A DNA stretch of 64,000 nt, from assembly GCA_963989385.1 (NCBI GenBank), contig OZ022508.1, positions 51,127,087-51,191,086 on the forward strand, in the 5' to 3' direction. The notes under the pieces were generated by a model that was given only the letters and a program-made list of their open reading frames with translations, did not search any database and was not told the DNA's origin. How positions within the stretch are numbered: position 1 is the stretch's first letter; every line of letters starts with the position of its first letter. The position numbers and the translations under genes were made by a program. Source of the stretch: Ctena decussata. Lineage: Eukaryota; Mollusca; Bivalvia; Lucinida; Lucinidae. Shown piece by piece: positions 46,448 to 57,445 of this stretch.

Positions 46448-47412
46448 TCTGAAGAAGAAGATTTTTTTTACCATATCTGGGCATGTCGGCCACGCTGGTC
46501 ATGTGACCTGGGCCGTTTGAACAATTTTCATTCCCTCAGCCCCTGGAGGATGTGTATGAAATTTTGTTACAATTGGGTCAGTGGCTTTTGAGGTGACGTT
46601 TGAAATCGTCAAAAGATGAGTCCTGGGTCAAAGGTAAAAGAATGCCCTTGTCCTCTTGTACTCGCAATTCTTCATGTACTCATTAAGACGACTGAAGATA
46701 CCATTTGTTAGGCAAAATCTTCAAAACGTTCCATGAAATCTTATGTTCTAGCATTTTCCGTACTTGACCTTGCCGTAAAAAGAACAAGGTCAACCCCAAG
46801 TCTTCATTTGAACAATCTTGGCAGTACTACAGTACCTGATGTTTCATACTAAGTTTCAAGGCCATCTTTATTTGGTTCTGGAGAAGAAGATTTTAAAAGT
46901 TTATTACCATATATGGGCATGGCAGCCATGTTGGTCATTTGAACTGGACCGTTTGAATAAATTTTCATTCTCTATGCCCCTCGAGGTTCTATATGAAATA
47001 TGGTTACAATTTGCCCTGTGGCGTTTTGGGAGATGTTTCAAATTTTCGGAATATGAGAGTCAAAGGTCAAAGATGACCTTGACCTTTCATACTCATAAAT
47101 CTTCATGTACCTATTTAGGTGACTGTATGTATGACTTTTTAGGTCAAATTCTTCAACAGTTTCCAAGAAATATTATGTTTCAGCATATTTCCATATAAAG
47201 GCACCAGAAAGAAAATTTTATCTTGTCGTACAAAAGGTCAAGTTCAACCCAAGGATCATAATTTGAATAATCTTGGTAGTACTCATGTTCTCCATGCTAC
47301 ATACCAAGTTTCAAGGCCATCCGCCTATTGGTTCTGGAGAAAAAGGTTTTTAAAGATTTTTACCCGATCTGGACGTGGTGGCCATGTTGGTTATGTGACG
47401 AGGACCATTTGA
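46448..47412 (-). repeat. GGTCA-rich element, middle segment of the interrupted host
   Basis: Standard blocks in two partial tandem units, for example 'aaggtcaaccccaagtcttc', 'gaccttgacctttcatactc' and 'caaggccatccgcctattgg'. The 126-codon plus ORF at 46818-47198 spans them and is not conserved in other copies. Confidence 0.8.
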
Positions 47413-48225
47413 AGCTTTTTAGCTCACCTGAGCCGAAGGCTCAGAGGTGAGCTTATAGGATGGGAGTCGAGCCGTCGTCCGTCCGTGCGTGCGTGCGTGC
47501 GTGGGTGCGTGGGTGCGTCAACACTGTCAAACATTAATATCTCAGAAACCAGTGGGCTGACTGCAATCAAATTTTATCTGAAGCATAATTGGGGTGGGGG
47601 AAAGGCTGCATTAGGTTTTGGTGCAGATCAGCTCAGAACTCTGGTTTCCATGGCAACAGATAGCCCCCATAGGGTTATAATGGGGAAAACGGCGTCATCA
47701 CATTTTCTCGACTGTTTTTGATTAGATCCTTATCATACTTGCAGGTAATGGTGACATACATAAGAGCTTGGATGAGTTCGAAATTTGGCCGGATTCGAGC
47801 ACAGACTACGGAGTTAGCTGCCCTTGAGCGTTTGAAAAAAATCCCATAGGGTTATAATGGGGAAAATGGCGTCATCACGTTTTCTCAACTGTTTTTGCTT
47901 AGATCCTTATCATACTCGCAGGTAATGATGAAATACATAAGAGCTTGGATGAGTTCGAAATTTGGCCGGATTCGAGCACAGACTACGGAGTTAGCTGCCC
48001 TTGAGCGTTTGAAAAAAATCCCATAGGGTTATAATGGGGAAAATGGCGTCATCACGTTTTCTCAACTGTTTTTGCTTAGATCCTTATCATACTTGCAGGT
48101 AATGATGACATACGTAAGAGCTTGGATGAGTTCGAAATTTGGCCGGATTCGAGCACAGACTTCGGAGTTAGCTGCCCTTGAGCGTTTTGAAAAAAATCCC
48201 ATAGTGTTATAATGGAGAAAACAAC

Positions 48226-48530
48226 ATCATCACATATTTTTAGAAAAAATTTGTCATCGCTCTATTGCCTACATTTCTCAATGGATTTTAAAATAAATTC
48301 ACACAAATGTAGGGCATGACAAGATCTCGAGCAAGTTCGACTTTCAGGGTGCTGCACCCAAGGTCAAGGTCACCGTGGCTATTTTCAGAAAAACTTTGTC
48401 ATCACTCTAGCGCCTACATTTCTCAACCGATTTTAAATAAACTTCGCACAAATGTAGGGCATGACAATATCTCGAACAAGTTTGACTTTCAGGGTGCTGC
48501 GCCCAAGGTCAAGGTCACTGTGGCTATTTT
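48226..48530 (+). repeat. 145-bp tandem units (two copies)
   Basis: Units with 'gaaaaactttgtcatcgctc', 'gtagggcatgacaatatctc' and 'ctttcagggtgctgcgccc'. Spacing of AGGGCATGAC at 48311 and 48456 is 145 bp. This copy shows the uninterrupted target of the element at 49163. Confidence 0.9.
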
Positions 48531-49162
48531 TAGCTCACCTGAGCCGAAGGCTCAGAGGTGAGCTTATAGGATGGGAGTCGAGCCGTCGTCCGTCCGTCCG
48601 TGGGTGGGTGCGTGCGTCAACACTTTCAAACATAAATATCTCAGAGACCAGTGGGCCGATCGCAATCAAATTTTATCTGAAGCATCATTTGGGTGGGGGA
48701 AAGGTTGCATTAGGTTTTGGTGCCGATCAGCTCAGAACTCTGGTTTCCATGGCAACAGATAGCCCCCATAGGTTTATAATGGGGAAAACGGCGTCATCAC
48801 GTTTTCTCGACTGTTTTTGATTAGATCCTTATCATACTTGCAGGTAATGATGACATACACAAGAGCTTGGATGAGTTCGAAATTCGGTCGGATTCGAGCA
48901 CAGACTACGGAGTTAGCTGCCCTTGAGCGTTTGAAAAAAATCCCATAGGGTTATAATGGGGAAAATGGCGTCATCACGTTTTCTCAACTGTTTTTGCTTA
49001 GATCCTTATCATACTTGCAGGTAATGATGACATACATAAGAGCTTGGATGAGTTCGAAATTTGGCCGAATTTGAGCACAGACTACGGAGTTAGCTGCCCT
49101 TGAGCGTTTGAAAAAAATCCCATAGTGTTATAATGGAGAAAACAACGTCATCACATATTTTT

Positions 49163-50917
49163 ATCCCCCGACCGAAAGGTTCGGGGGATATAGCGATTAT
49201 CCCCCGACCGAAAGGTTCGGGGGATATAGCGATGAGCCTGGCGTCCGTCCGTCCGTCTGTCCGTCCGTCCGTCCGTCCGTCCGTCTGTCCGTCCGTAAAC
49301 ATTTTCTTGTCCGCTCTATATCTTGAATACCCTTCGGAATATTTTCATGATACTTCACAGTTATGTAGAACAGGCCATGACGATGTGTTGCGTGCAAGAA
49401 TGGTAACTCTTGCTATTGTACTTTTTGAATTATCTCCCCTTTGGTGATTTTTTGGCAGATTCGTGTCCGCTCTATATCTTGAATACCCTTCGGAATATTT
49501 TCATGTTACTTCACAGAAATGTAGAACAGGTCATGACGATGTGTCGCGAACAAGAATGACAACTCTTGCTTTCTTACTTTTTGAGTTATTTCCCCTTGAT
49601 AGTTTTAGGTGTGATTTTTTGGCAGATTCGTGTCCGCTCTATAACTTGAATACCCTTTGGAATATTCTCATGATACTTCACAGATATGAAGAACAGGTCA
49701 TGACGGTGTGTCGCGAACAAGAATGACAACTCTTGCTTTCTTACTTTTTGAGTTATTTTCCCTTGATCATTTTAGGTATGATTTCGTGTCCGCTCTATAA
49801 CTTGAATACCTTTTGGAATATTCTCATGATACTTCACAGATATGTAGAACAGGTCATGACGGTATGTCGCGAACAAGAATGACAACTTTTGCTTTCTTAC
49901 TTTTTGAGTTATTTCCCCTTGATCATTTTAGGTATGATTTCGTGTCCGCTCTATAACTTTAATACCTTTTGGAATATTCTCATGATACTTCACAGATATG
50001 TAGAACAGGTCATGACGGTATGTCGCGAACAAGAATGACAACTCCTGCTTTCTTACTTTTTGAGTTATTTCCCCTTGATGGTTTTAGGTGTGATTTCGTG
50101 TCCGCTCTATAACTTGAAAACCTTTTGGAATATTTTCATGATATTTCACAGATATGTAGAACAGGTCATGATGATATGTCGCGAACAAGAATGACAACTC
50201 TTGCCTTCTTACTTTTTGAGTTATTTCCCTTTGATGATTTTAGGTGTCTGCTCCATTGCTTGAATACCTTTTGAAATATTTTCATGATACTTCACAGATA
50301 TGCAGAACAGGTCATGACAATTTGTCTCATACATGAATGATAACTCTTGCTTTTATACTTTGTGAGTTATTTCCCTTTGGTAGTTTGAGCTGCTGTTTGA
50401 GTCTCTGCTCCATATCTGTATAACCCTGGCCAGCTCCAGAATTTGAATAACTGTGTACCTTTTAGAATATTGATTTTCATGCTGTGATATCTTATCAGTG
50501 TTCCTAACTCTCTCTGACCCCTCCACATTCCCCCCCCCCCCCCCCCAAAAAAAAAAAATAAAAAAAAAAATTTTTTTTTAGATTTGGATTCTTTGTCCAA
50601 ATTCACTTACTAGAGAGCTCAAAATTAGGTTTGTAGGGCTTGTACTTTAGAAGTTATTCACACATTTTGAAAGTTGAATGTATCGTATGCTATACATTTG
50701 TGTATATGGTGGCTGTTTGAGATATTACCTCTTTTTAGCCGTCAAGCATACTGTTTTAGTCTGAGTGTTACATAATCATGTATCTGTTAATAGTTAATGT
50801 CAATCAGAAGCATAAAAGAACGACAATATATTACTAATATGTGTTTTGAAGTGCACCCTTTTTACCAAGGCCCATGGGGGGTCTTCGGTCGGGGGATTTG
50901 CCATCTCCTCTGATGGC
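49163..50917 (+). mobile_element. 1,755-bp element with doubled ATCCCCCGACCG hairpin and 7-bp target duplication
   Basis: TATTTTT flanks both sides (49156-49162 and 50918-50924), and the empty site CATATTTTTAGAAAAA is present at 48234-48250. The first 70 bases are two tandem copies of a hairpin (CCCCCGACC-GAAA-GGTTCGGGGG) followed by 'tagcgatgagcctggcg' and a 50-base CGTCC run. The core has units of about 156-167 bp ('cgtgtccgctctataacttg' at 49462, 49629, 49785, 49941, 50097). The 3' end holds the complement CTTCGGTCGGGGGAT and the stem GCCATC...GATGGC. Non-coding; the poly-C/poly-A tract is at 50530-50570. Confidence 0.9.
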
Positions 50918-51494
50918 TATTTTTAGAAAAACTTTGTCATCGCTCTTTTGCCTACATTTCTCCACGGATTTTAAAATAACTTCACACAAATGTAGGGCGT
51001 GACAATATCTCGAGCAAGTTCGACTTTCAGGATGCTGCGCCCAAGGTCAAGGTCACTGTGGCTAATTTTAGAAAAACTTTGTCATCGCTCTAAGGCCTAC
51101 ATTTCAAAACGGATTTTGAAATAACTTCACACAAATGTAGGGCATGACAATATCTCGAGCAAGTTTGACTTTCAGGGTGCTGCGCCCAAGGCCAAGGTCA
51201 CTGTGGCTATTTTTAGAAAAACTTTGTCATCGCTCTAGCGCCTACATTTCTCAATGGATTTTAAAATAACTTCACACAATTGTAGGGCATGACAATATCT
51301 CAAGCAAGTTCGACTTTCAGGGTGCTGCACCCAAGGTCAAGGTCACTGTGGCTAATTTTAGAAAAACTTTGTCATGGCTCTAGCACCTACATTTCTCCAT
51401 GGATTTTGAAATAGCTTCACACAAATGTAGGGTATGACAATATCTCGAGCAAGTTCGACTTTCAGGGTGCTGCGCCCAAGGTCAAGGTCACTGT
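50918..51494 (+). repeat. 145-bp tandem units (four copies)
   Basis: AGGGC at 50994, 51139, 51284 and 51429 gives an exact 145-bp spacing. The array directly precedes the third hairpin head at 51495. Confidence 0.93.
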
Positions 51495-52537
51495 GGCTTT
51501 TTAGCTCACCTGAGCCAAAGGCTCAGAGGTGAGCTTATAGGATGGGAGTCGAGCCGTCGTCCTTCCGTGCGTGGGTGGGTGCGTCAACACTTTCAAACAT
51601 AAATATCTCAGAAACCAGTTGGCTGATCGCAATCATATTTTATCTGAAGCATCATTGGGGTGGGGGAAAGGCTGCATTAGGTTTTGGTGCCGATCAGCTC
51701 AGAACTCTGGTTTCCATGGCAACAGATAGTCCCCATAGGGTTATAATGGGGAAAACGGCGTCATCACGTTTTCTCGACTGTTTTTGATTAGATCCTTATC
51801 ATACTTGCAGGTAATGATGACATACACAAGAGCTTGGATGAGTTCGAAATTTGGCCGGATTCGAGCATAGACTACGGAGTTAGCTGCCCTTGAGCGTTTG
51901 AAAAAAATCCCATAGGGTTATAATGGGGAAAATGGCGTCATCACGTTTTCTCAACTGTTTTTGCTTAGATCCTTATCATACTTGCAGGTAATGATGACAT
52001 ACATAAGAGCTTGGATGACTTCAAAATTTGGCCGGATTCGAGCACAGACTACGGAGTTAGCTGCCCTTGAGTGTTTGAAAAAATCCCATAGTGTTATAAT
52101 GGAGAAAACAACATATCAGGCCAAGATCAGGCACACCACTACGAAGTTAGCTGCCCTTGACAGCTCTGTCTATTGTGCCTTTGATCGGATACTTTTTAAA
52201 CTTGCATATATTAAATGAAGGCATACATGTACATAATGTTTTGGATGAGTTTAATTTTCAGCCTGATTGGACCACTGACTGTGGAGTTAGCTGCCCTTGA
52301 GCATCTTAAATATCCCTATAGGTTTACAATGTCTATCAGGTGAGCAATTGTTGCCCTTTGGGCTACTTGTTTCGTTCTTCCACCCCCTGGAGGCTCTACA
52401 TGAAATTTGGTTACAATTGGCCCAGCGGTTTCAGAGGCGAAGTCGTTTGAAACTGTTGACGGACGGACACTGGACGACGGATCCTGCCTCTCCTATAAGC
52501 TCCCCCCCTGGGCCCCCTGTTCAGGCGAGTTAAAAAG

Positions 52538-53940
52538 TTGTATTATAATTGCTGCCTCTCTTTTGATTTTGATATCTGCATGTACGCAGATTTGAATTGT
52601 TTAATAAATTATGGTTTTAGTGACATAAGCTTAAAATAATCCAAACTCTACGGCTATAATGGACCATTTCAAAACTGTTCGAACACAAACAAGAGGGCCA
52701 TGAGGCCCTGAATGGCTCATCTGGGTAAAAAGTTCAAACGCAAACTAGGGACATTTAACAAACCTGATAGTTTGAAAATGTCAAAACATGAGAGACACTG
52801 GTTAAAGGTCTGATAATGACCTTGACTTCCATTGCTAAAATGTTCATGTACTCATTTATTTGACTGTATCTATCAACTCTTGCTCCAAAATATTATGCAA
52901 AATCATTTAAGAATTTTCAAAACTAAATGCACCAAAAAGCAAATTTGACTTTGCCATAAAACATGCTAAGGTCAACCCAAGGTCATCATTCGAACAATCT
53001 TAGGCCCAAGACTTTAAAAGCTACCATGAAATCTTATGTTCTAGAATTTTACCACATTTGACATTGCCGTAAAAAGATCAAGGTCAGCCCAAGGTCATCA
53101 TTGGAAGACCGTGGGAGGTAGTACTCGAGTACCAAATGCTATAAACTAAGTTTCAATGCCATCGGTAAATAAGTTCTTGAGGAGAAGATTTTTAAAGGCC
53201 ACGTTTGTCATGTGACCTGGACTATTTGACCAAATTTTCGTTCCCTTAGCCCTGGAGGCTCTGTACGAAATTTGGTTTCAATTGTCCCATTGGCGTTTGA
53301 AGAAATGCTTTTAATCAGTGTCAAAATATGAGAGCCCTGGGTCAAAGGTCAAGTAATGATCTTGACCTCTTGTACTCACAAATCTTCATGTGCTCATTAA
53401 GACCATTGTAACATCCTTTTTTTCCAGAATCTTCACAACTTTCCATGAAATCTTATCTTATTTTCTCATATTTGACCTTGCCGTAAAACAGCTCGAGGTC
53501 AACACAAGGTCAGCATTTGAACAATCGTGGTAGTACTCAAGTAGTCAATCCTACATACCAGTTCTCTAGGTCAATTGCTTCTGGAGGCGCAGATTTTTGA
53601 AGGTTTTCACCATATCTGGGATGGCGGCCATGTTGGTCCTGTGACCAGGGCCGTTTGAACAAATTTCTTTCCTCAGCTCCTGGAAGCTCTATATGAAATT
53701 TGGTTACAATAGGCAAATTGGCTTTTGAGAAGATGCTTAAAATTGTCTAAATATGAGAGTCCTGGTGCAAAGGTCAAATGTTGACCTTAAGCTCTTGTAC
53801 TCTCAAATCTTCGTGTACTCATTATGACCACTGCATATACCGATTTTGGGGGCAAATTCTTTAAAACTTTCTATGAAATCTTATCTTCTAGCATTTTTCC
53901 ATATTAGTGGTGATAGAAGGAGATAACCAATACTCCAAGT
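52538..53940 (-). repeat. GGTCA-rich dispersed repeat with 3' tail at 52690
   Basis: CAAGAGGGCCATGAGGCCCT then GAATGGCTCATCTG at 52690 is the complement of the standard tail, containing the GGGCC/GGCCC stem. Three partial body units follow, with 'ggtcagcccaaggtcatc', 'gaccttgacctcttgtactc' and 'gcggccatgttggtcctgtg'. The 150 bases before 52690 are unassigned. Confidence 0.82.
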
Positions 53941-54002
53941 GATAAAGTCAAGTGATAAAGTCTAATTCAAATGGGTAAGAATAAACTAACCTTTGTATTC
54001 GA

Positions 54003-54206
54003 AAGCCAAAAGGCAGCCTAGACTTGACATCTGCAGTTTTTATATCACCTGAAAATGTTGAGAAACTGTGCCGCCATGATGAAGTCTTTATGGTGTTCAA
54101 AGACCTTAGAGGTTCGCCATCCTATTGGGAACAAGCTAAGAAATTAGAAATGTTTTTCAGAGAAAAACTGATGTCCCTCCACCAGTCCATTTCCCATCAC
54201 CTCTAA
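54003..54206 (+). pseudogene. Fragment resembling the N-terminal helicase-like domain of Helitrons
   Basis: The open reading contains the block VFKDLRGSPSYWEQAKK, which resembles the 'LRGSPPYW..AK.DLFAMIRQLG' region upstream of the Rep-like motifs in Helitron proteins of animals. The expected continuation (FAMIRQLG, then a serine/alanine-rich block) is absent: the frame runs out after about 20 more residues. Only about 50 residues are recognisable, so this is a fossil fragment. Repeats flank it on both sides. Confidence 0.45.
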
Positions 54207-54209
54207 TGT

Positions 54210-55440
54210 AGAAATTTAATATCCATGCAAGTTTGGAGAAAATCCATCCACTGGTTTTAAAGATATCCTATATAGAAGACTATAACCTTGAAAAATGGGT
54301 CAAGGTCACCAACTACTAAACATGTCTTAAACCTGTCACAACGATGTATTCATGCAAGTCTGATGAATATCCATCAATCGGTCTAAGATATAATTCATTT
54401 TTAAGAGAAACAAATAAGCATTTGTAAGTTAGCTTTTGACCTTGAAAATTGGGTCAAGGTTATGAAAAGAAGTAATCTCTTGAGATTGTCCTGAAGGTAT
54501 ATATATGAAAGTATCGTGGAAATCAAGTCAAAGGCTAATAAGATATATCAGTTTTAGTGAAATTTAACATATCTAAGTCCTCCTGTGACCTTGAAAATGC
54601 GGTCAACGTCACCAAAATCTGATCATCTCTTAAGCTAGTCCAAATAATGTATCCATGCAAGTTTGGTGCAATACCATCTACTGATCCATGAGATATTTTG
54701 GGTACAAGGAATTGTCATCTAAGTCCTCCAGTGTCCTTAAAAATGAGGTCAAGGTCACCACAATAAAATCAGCTCTTAAACTTATCCCAATGATGTATCC
54801 ATGCAAGTTTAGTGACATTCCATCCATTAGCTCAGGAGATATTATGGGCACAAGAAAAATGTCATCTAAGTCCTCCTGTAGCCTTGAAAATGAGGTCAAT
54901 GTCAGCTCTTAAACTAGTCCCAATGATGTATCCATGCACGTTTAATAAAATTCCATCAACTGGTTCATGACATACTGCTGATACAAGAAATTGTCATTTA
55001 AGTCGTCCGGTGACCTTGAAAATAATATCAAGGTCACCAAAATCTAATCAGCTCTTAAACTTGTCCCAATGATATATCCATGCAAGTTTGGTGAGATTCC
55101 ATCGATTGGTTCATGAGAAATTGAGGGTACAAGAAATTGTCATCTAAGCCTCCAGTGACCTTGAAAATGTGGTCAAGGTAACCAAAATCTAATCAGCACT
55201 TTAACTTGTCCCAATGATGTATCCATGCAAGTTTGGTGAAATTCAATCCACTGGTTCAGGAGATATCCTGGGTACAATAAATTGTCATCTACGTCCTCCA
55301 GTGACCTTGAAAATAAGGTCAAGGTCTCCAAAATCTAATCTGCTCTTAAACTTATTCCAGTTATGTATGCATGCAAGTTTGGTAAAATTCCATCCATTGG
55401 TTCTGGAAAAAATAAGCTCTTTAAAAACGTTTAACGTAAA
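54210..55440 (+). repeat. 145-146-bp tandem repeat, about 8 copies
   Basis: ATCCATGCAAGTTTGGTG-type phrases at 54651, 54797, 54930, 55076, 55221 and 55367 give spacings of 146, 133, 146, 145 and 146. Units also share 'gaccttgaaaatgaggtcaa', 'ccaaaatctaatcagctc' and 'aagaaattgtcatctaagtc'. The array ends in GACGCCGACGCCGACGCC (55444-55462). The same words occur inside the palindromic element at 5.7-6.0 kb. Confidence 0.92.
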
Positions 55441-55650
55441 TGTCGACGCCGACGCCGACGCCGGGGGTAGTGCAATAGCTCTTCCTGGTGAGTCCTGTGT
55501 CAAAGGTCGAATAATGACCTTCACCTCTTGTACTCACAAATCTTCATGTACTCATTAAGATGACTATATATACCAATTCTCAGCCCAAAATCTTTAACTA
55601 TCTTCATAAAATCTTAAGTTCTAACATATTCTTATACAAGTTTAGCTTTT
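55441..55650. repeat. GACGCC run and GGTCA-rich repeat fragment
   Basis: A GACGCC hexamer run is followed by 'gtgtcaaaggtcgaataatg' and 'cttcatgtactcattaagat', a short piece of the dispersed repeat. Confidence 0.7.
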
Positions 55651-57180
55651 GAAAAAGCTTGAGAGGTTATCCCTTAGCAATGAATCTATAGGATGCAAGT
55701 GGTAAAGTAGAAACTTTGCAGTAAAACAAGTTAATTTTATTGTATTAATGAACTTTGCTGAAGCTGTAGGCAAGTGGCGAGTTTACAGCTTTTTCTTTTT
55801 TGTCCAGTGATTGCTTGTAATAGATGAGCTTCAGTGCTATTAACTTTAGTTACGTGAGCTGTACCGTATTGTGATAGCTCTTCCTAAGTGGACTGTACTC
55901 TCTGGTAATTGTGTATTAGGTGAGATGCTTAAAATAGTTGGGATGAAGTGTACATCTCATGCACTAGCGATGCTGGTACCCTGCAGCTTGGTGCACCAAA
56001 ATACGGGAGCAAATATCGGGAAATAGTGGGACCTTCATTTAGCGAAACGAGATACGAAACGTCTCCAAATCGAGTACAACTTGTTATTGATCTGTACTGC
56101 AGAGACAACTCGTGAAAGCTGAACTGAACTGTCAGCTAACTGCTTGAATAGGGTGAGATATAGACTTCAAGATACGCTATAAAGATCATTTATTAGGGAT
56201 GCTTGCGAGAACCCTGCAGCAGGGTGCGCCAAATGTAGGAGCACTGGGAAACAGTGGGACCCGTATTTTAGCAAAAGAAAACGGCGTACAATCGAGTACG
56301 AATTCCTAATCTAATATGGTTATCCCTCTGAATTAAACCGTGTTGTGGAATATGACATGTCTCGAGGAGGGTGTGTGATGGTATAGTCCGGCAGCTAGAT
56401 TGGCAGCTGTGTGGACTTGCGCATGCCAGACAGAGACGCTCTGATTGGTGTTCGAGTTAGGAATGATATATTTTTTTCCATTTACGAGACCGTTTGCTGA
56501 AGTTATTGGAATCACAGGGCAAATGTGGTGGACCGGTACCTAGCGAGAGAAACAATCGCCCGCACTGACATGTTACTTTGATCACAAGTTCAAAAACCGA
56601 TTGAGCATTTTTGGACATGTTACACCACCAATCCTAGCTCATTCAGGCCTTTCATGAAAAATGGCAAACGAGTCCCTAAATGGGCCTCTGGGGATTTACC
56701 AGAAGCATACCGAGTGGCTGTCATGCAGTTATTCAGGCCCTCGGAGGGCACACTGAGAGCTAGAAATGATTTTGCATGGATAAAGCCAAAAATAATGGAC
56801 ATTCAGGTTTGTGTTAATGTCAGTTTTCGCTTTGATTTTAGGGATATGCCTGTTTATTCATTTCTGCAGGTGTGATATGTGATGAGATTCCAATATGGGT
56901 CATGCAGTCTTGTGCAGCGTTTTTTTTTTTTTTTTTTTTTTTTTTTTTGTTATGCCCTCTCAATAATTATATAATAACTGAATGCAGGAAACGGCGTTTA
57001 TGGATTTCATATTTCAAAATGGCTGTTACGAAAGTGATATGAAAACTATATTATAACTGATAGATCCATGTCACCATATTCGGAGATATGGGCATTTATC
57101 GCGCCTTTTTTTAACGTGCCTTTACCAAATTAAGTGAGACAGACGCGCGTTTCTGTATTTAACTTCAAAGTAAAAAGGTA
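55651..57180. other. Mostly unassigned, with a direct repeat of about 230-bp spacing
   Basis: 'accctgcagc' then a GGTGCACCAAA/GGTGCGCCAAA block and 'gaaatagtgggacc'/'gaaacagtgggaccc' occur near 55978 and 56211, with a weaker third piece near 56515. These may be remnants of an LTR or tandem element. The overlapping ORFs at 56620-56875 have no recognised domain. A run of about 29 T lies at 56920-56948. Confidence 0.4.
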
Positions 57181-57182
57181 AA

Positions 57183-57445
57183 GGAAAAGGTTTCCCATAG
57201 CCGTAGGGGCAGTGGGGCTTAGAGATCCACTGTATCTATGGCACAGCAGAAGAAAGGTGGAGCCCATTCCTCTCCTTTCGGTGCCTTATCCTTCCCAGAT
57301 TAAAAAAAGGTACCAATTTACTGCTGGGTTGACAGACAGAGTTTTCCGCTCGTCGGATGGCGAAGCCTAGATTCGATCTCCCGATCTTCCGGTGACTTTC
57401 TGCACTATAACCGAGTCACTCTAACCACTCAACTACGACACAGTA
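57183..57445 (-). mobile_element. tRNA-derived SINE
   Basis: On the minus strand the head reads TAGTTGAGTGGTTAGAGTGA (A box) and GAGATCGAATCTAGGC (B box), followed by a body of about 180 bases ending 'gggaaaccttttcc'. It differs from the SINEs at 22.7 and 63.7 kb. I could not fix a target duplication. Confidence 0.75.

Larger units (their letters stand above)
47413..52370 (+). mobile_element. About 5-kb hairpin-headed element with triplicated head-and-core structure
   Basis: Three heads (47416, 48531 and 51495) each read AGCTCACCTGAGCC(G/A)AAGGCTCAGAGGTGAGC, shown here in compact form, a strong stem-loop followed by GTCGTCCGTCCGTG-type runs. Each head is followed by 'aacactttcaaacat', a GGTTTCCATGGCAACA block, then 177-bp units ('gatccttatcatacttgc', spacing 47725, 47902, 48079) and, in the first two, 145-bp units. 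The final tail is CAGGTGAGCAATTGTTGCCC then TTTGGGCTACTTG. The 73-81 codon ORFs after each head are conserved only because the DNA is. Confidence 0.85.
43889..52537 (-). mobile_element. Host GGTCA-rich element interrupted by two large insertions
   Basis: The low end, CAAGAGGGTCATGAGGCCCT then CGCTCACCTG, is the complement of a standard 3' tail (CAGGTGAGCG, small hairpin, CTCTTG). The high end at about 52440-52537 is a minus-strand CGTCC head with 'ttaactcgcctgaa'. Between them the usual blocks run in order through 43.9-44.4, 46.4-47.4 and 52.37-52.54 kb. Taking out 44440-46439 and about 47413-52370 joins 'ggtcaattggttctg' and 'gaccatttgaa...tttcgttc' as in uninterrupted copies. The element itself is about 1.7 kb of repeated body. 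Confidence 0.8.

Noticed and set aside
48461..48820. ORF of 119 codons, also seen as shorter versions at 47485 and 51542
   Set aside because: The protein is conserved only because the repeat head DNA is triplicated; it begins in the preceding 145-bp unit and has no motif.
56200..56270. LTR retrotransposon primer-binding site
   Set aside because: GTGCGCCAAATGTAGGAG only loosely resembles a tRNA-Lys type site; no LTR pair or gag-pol reading is nearby.
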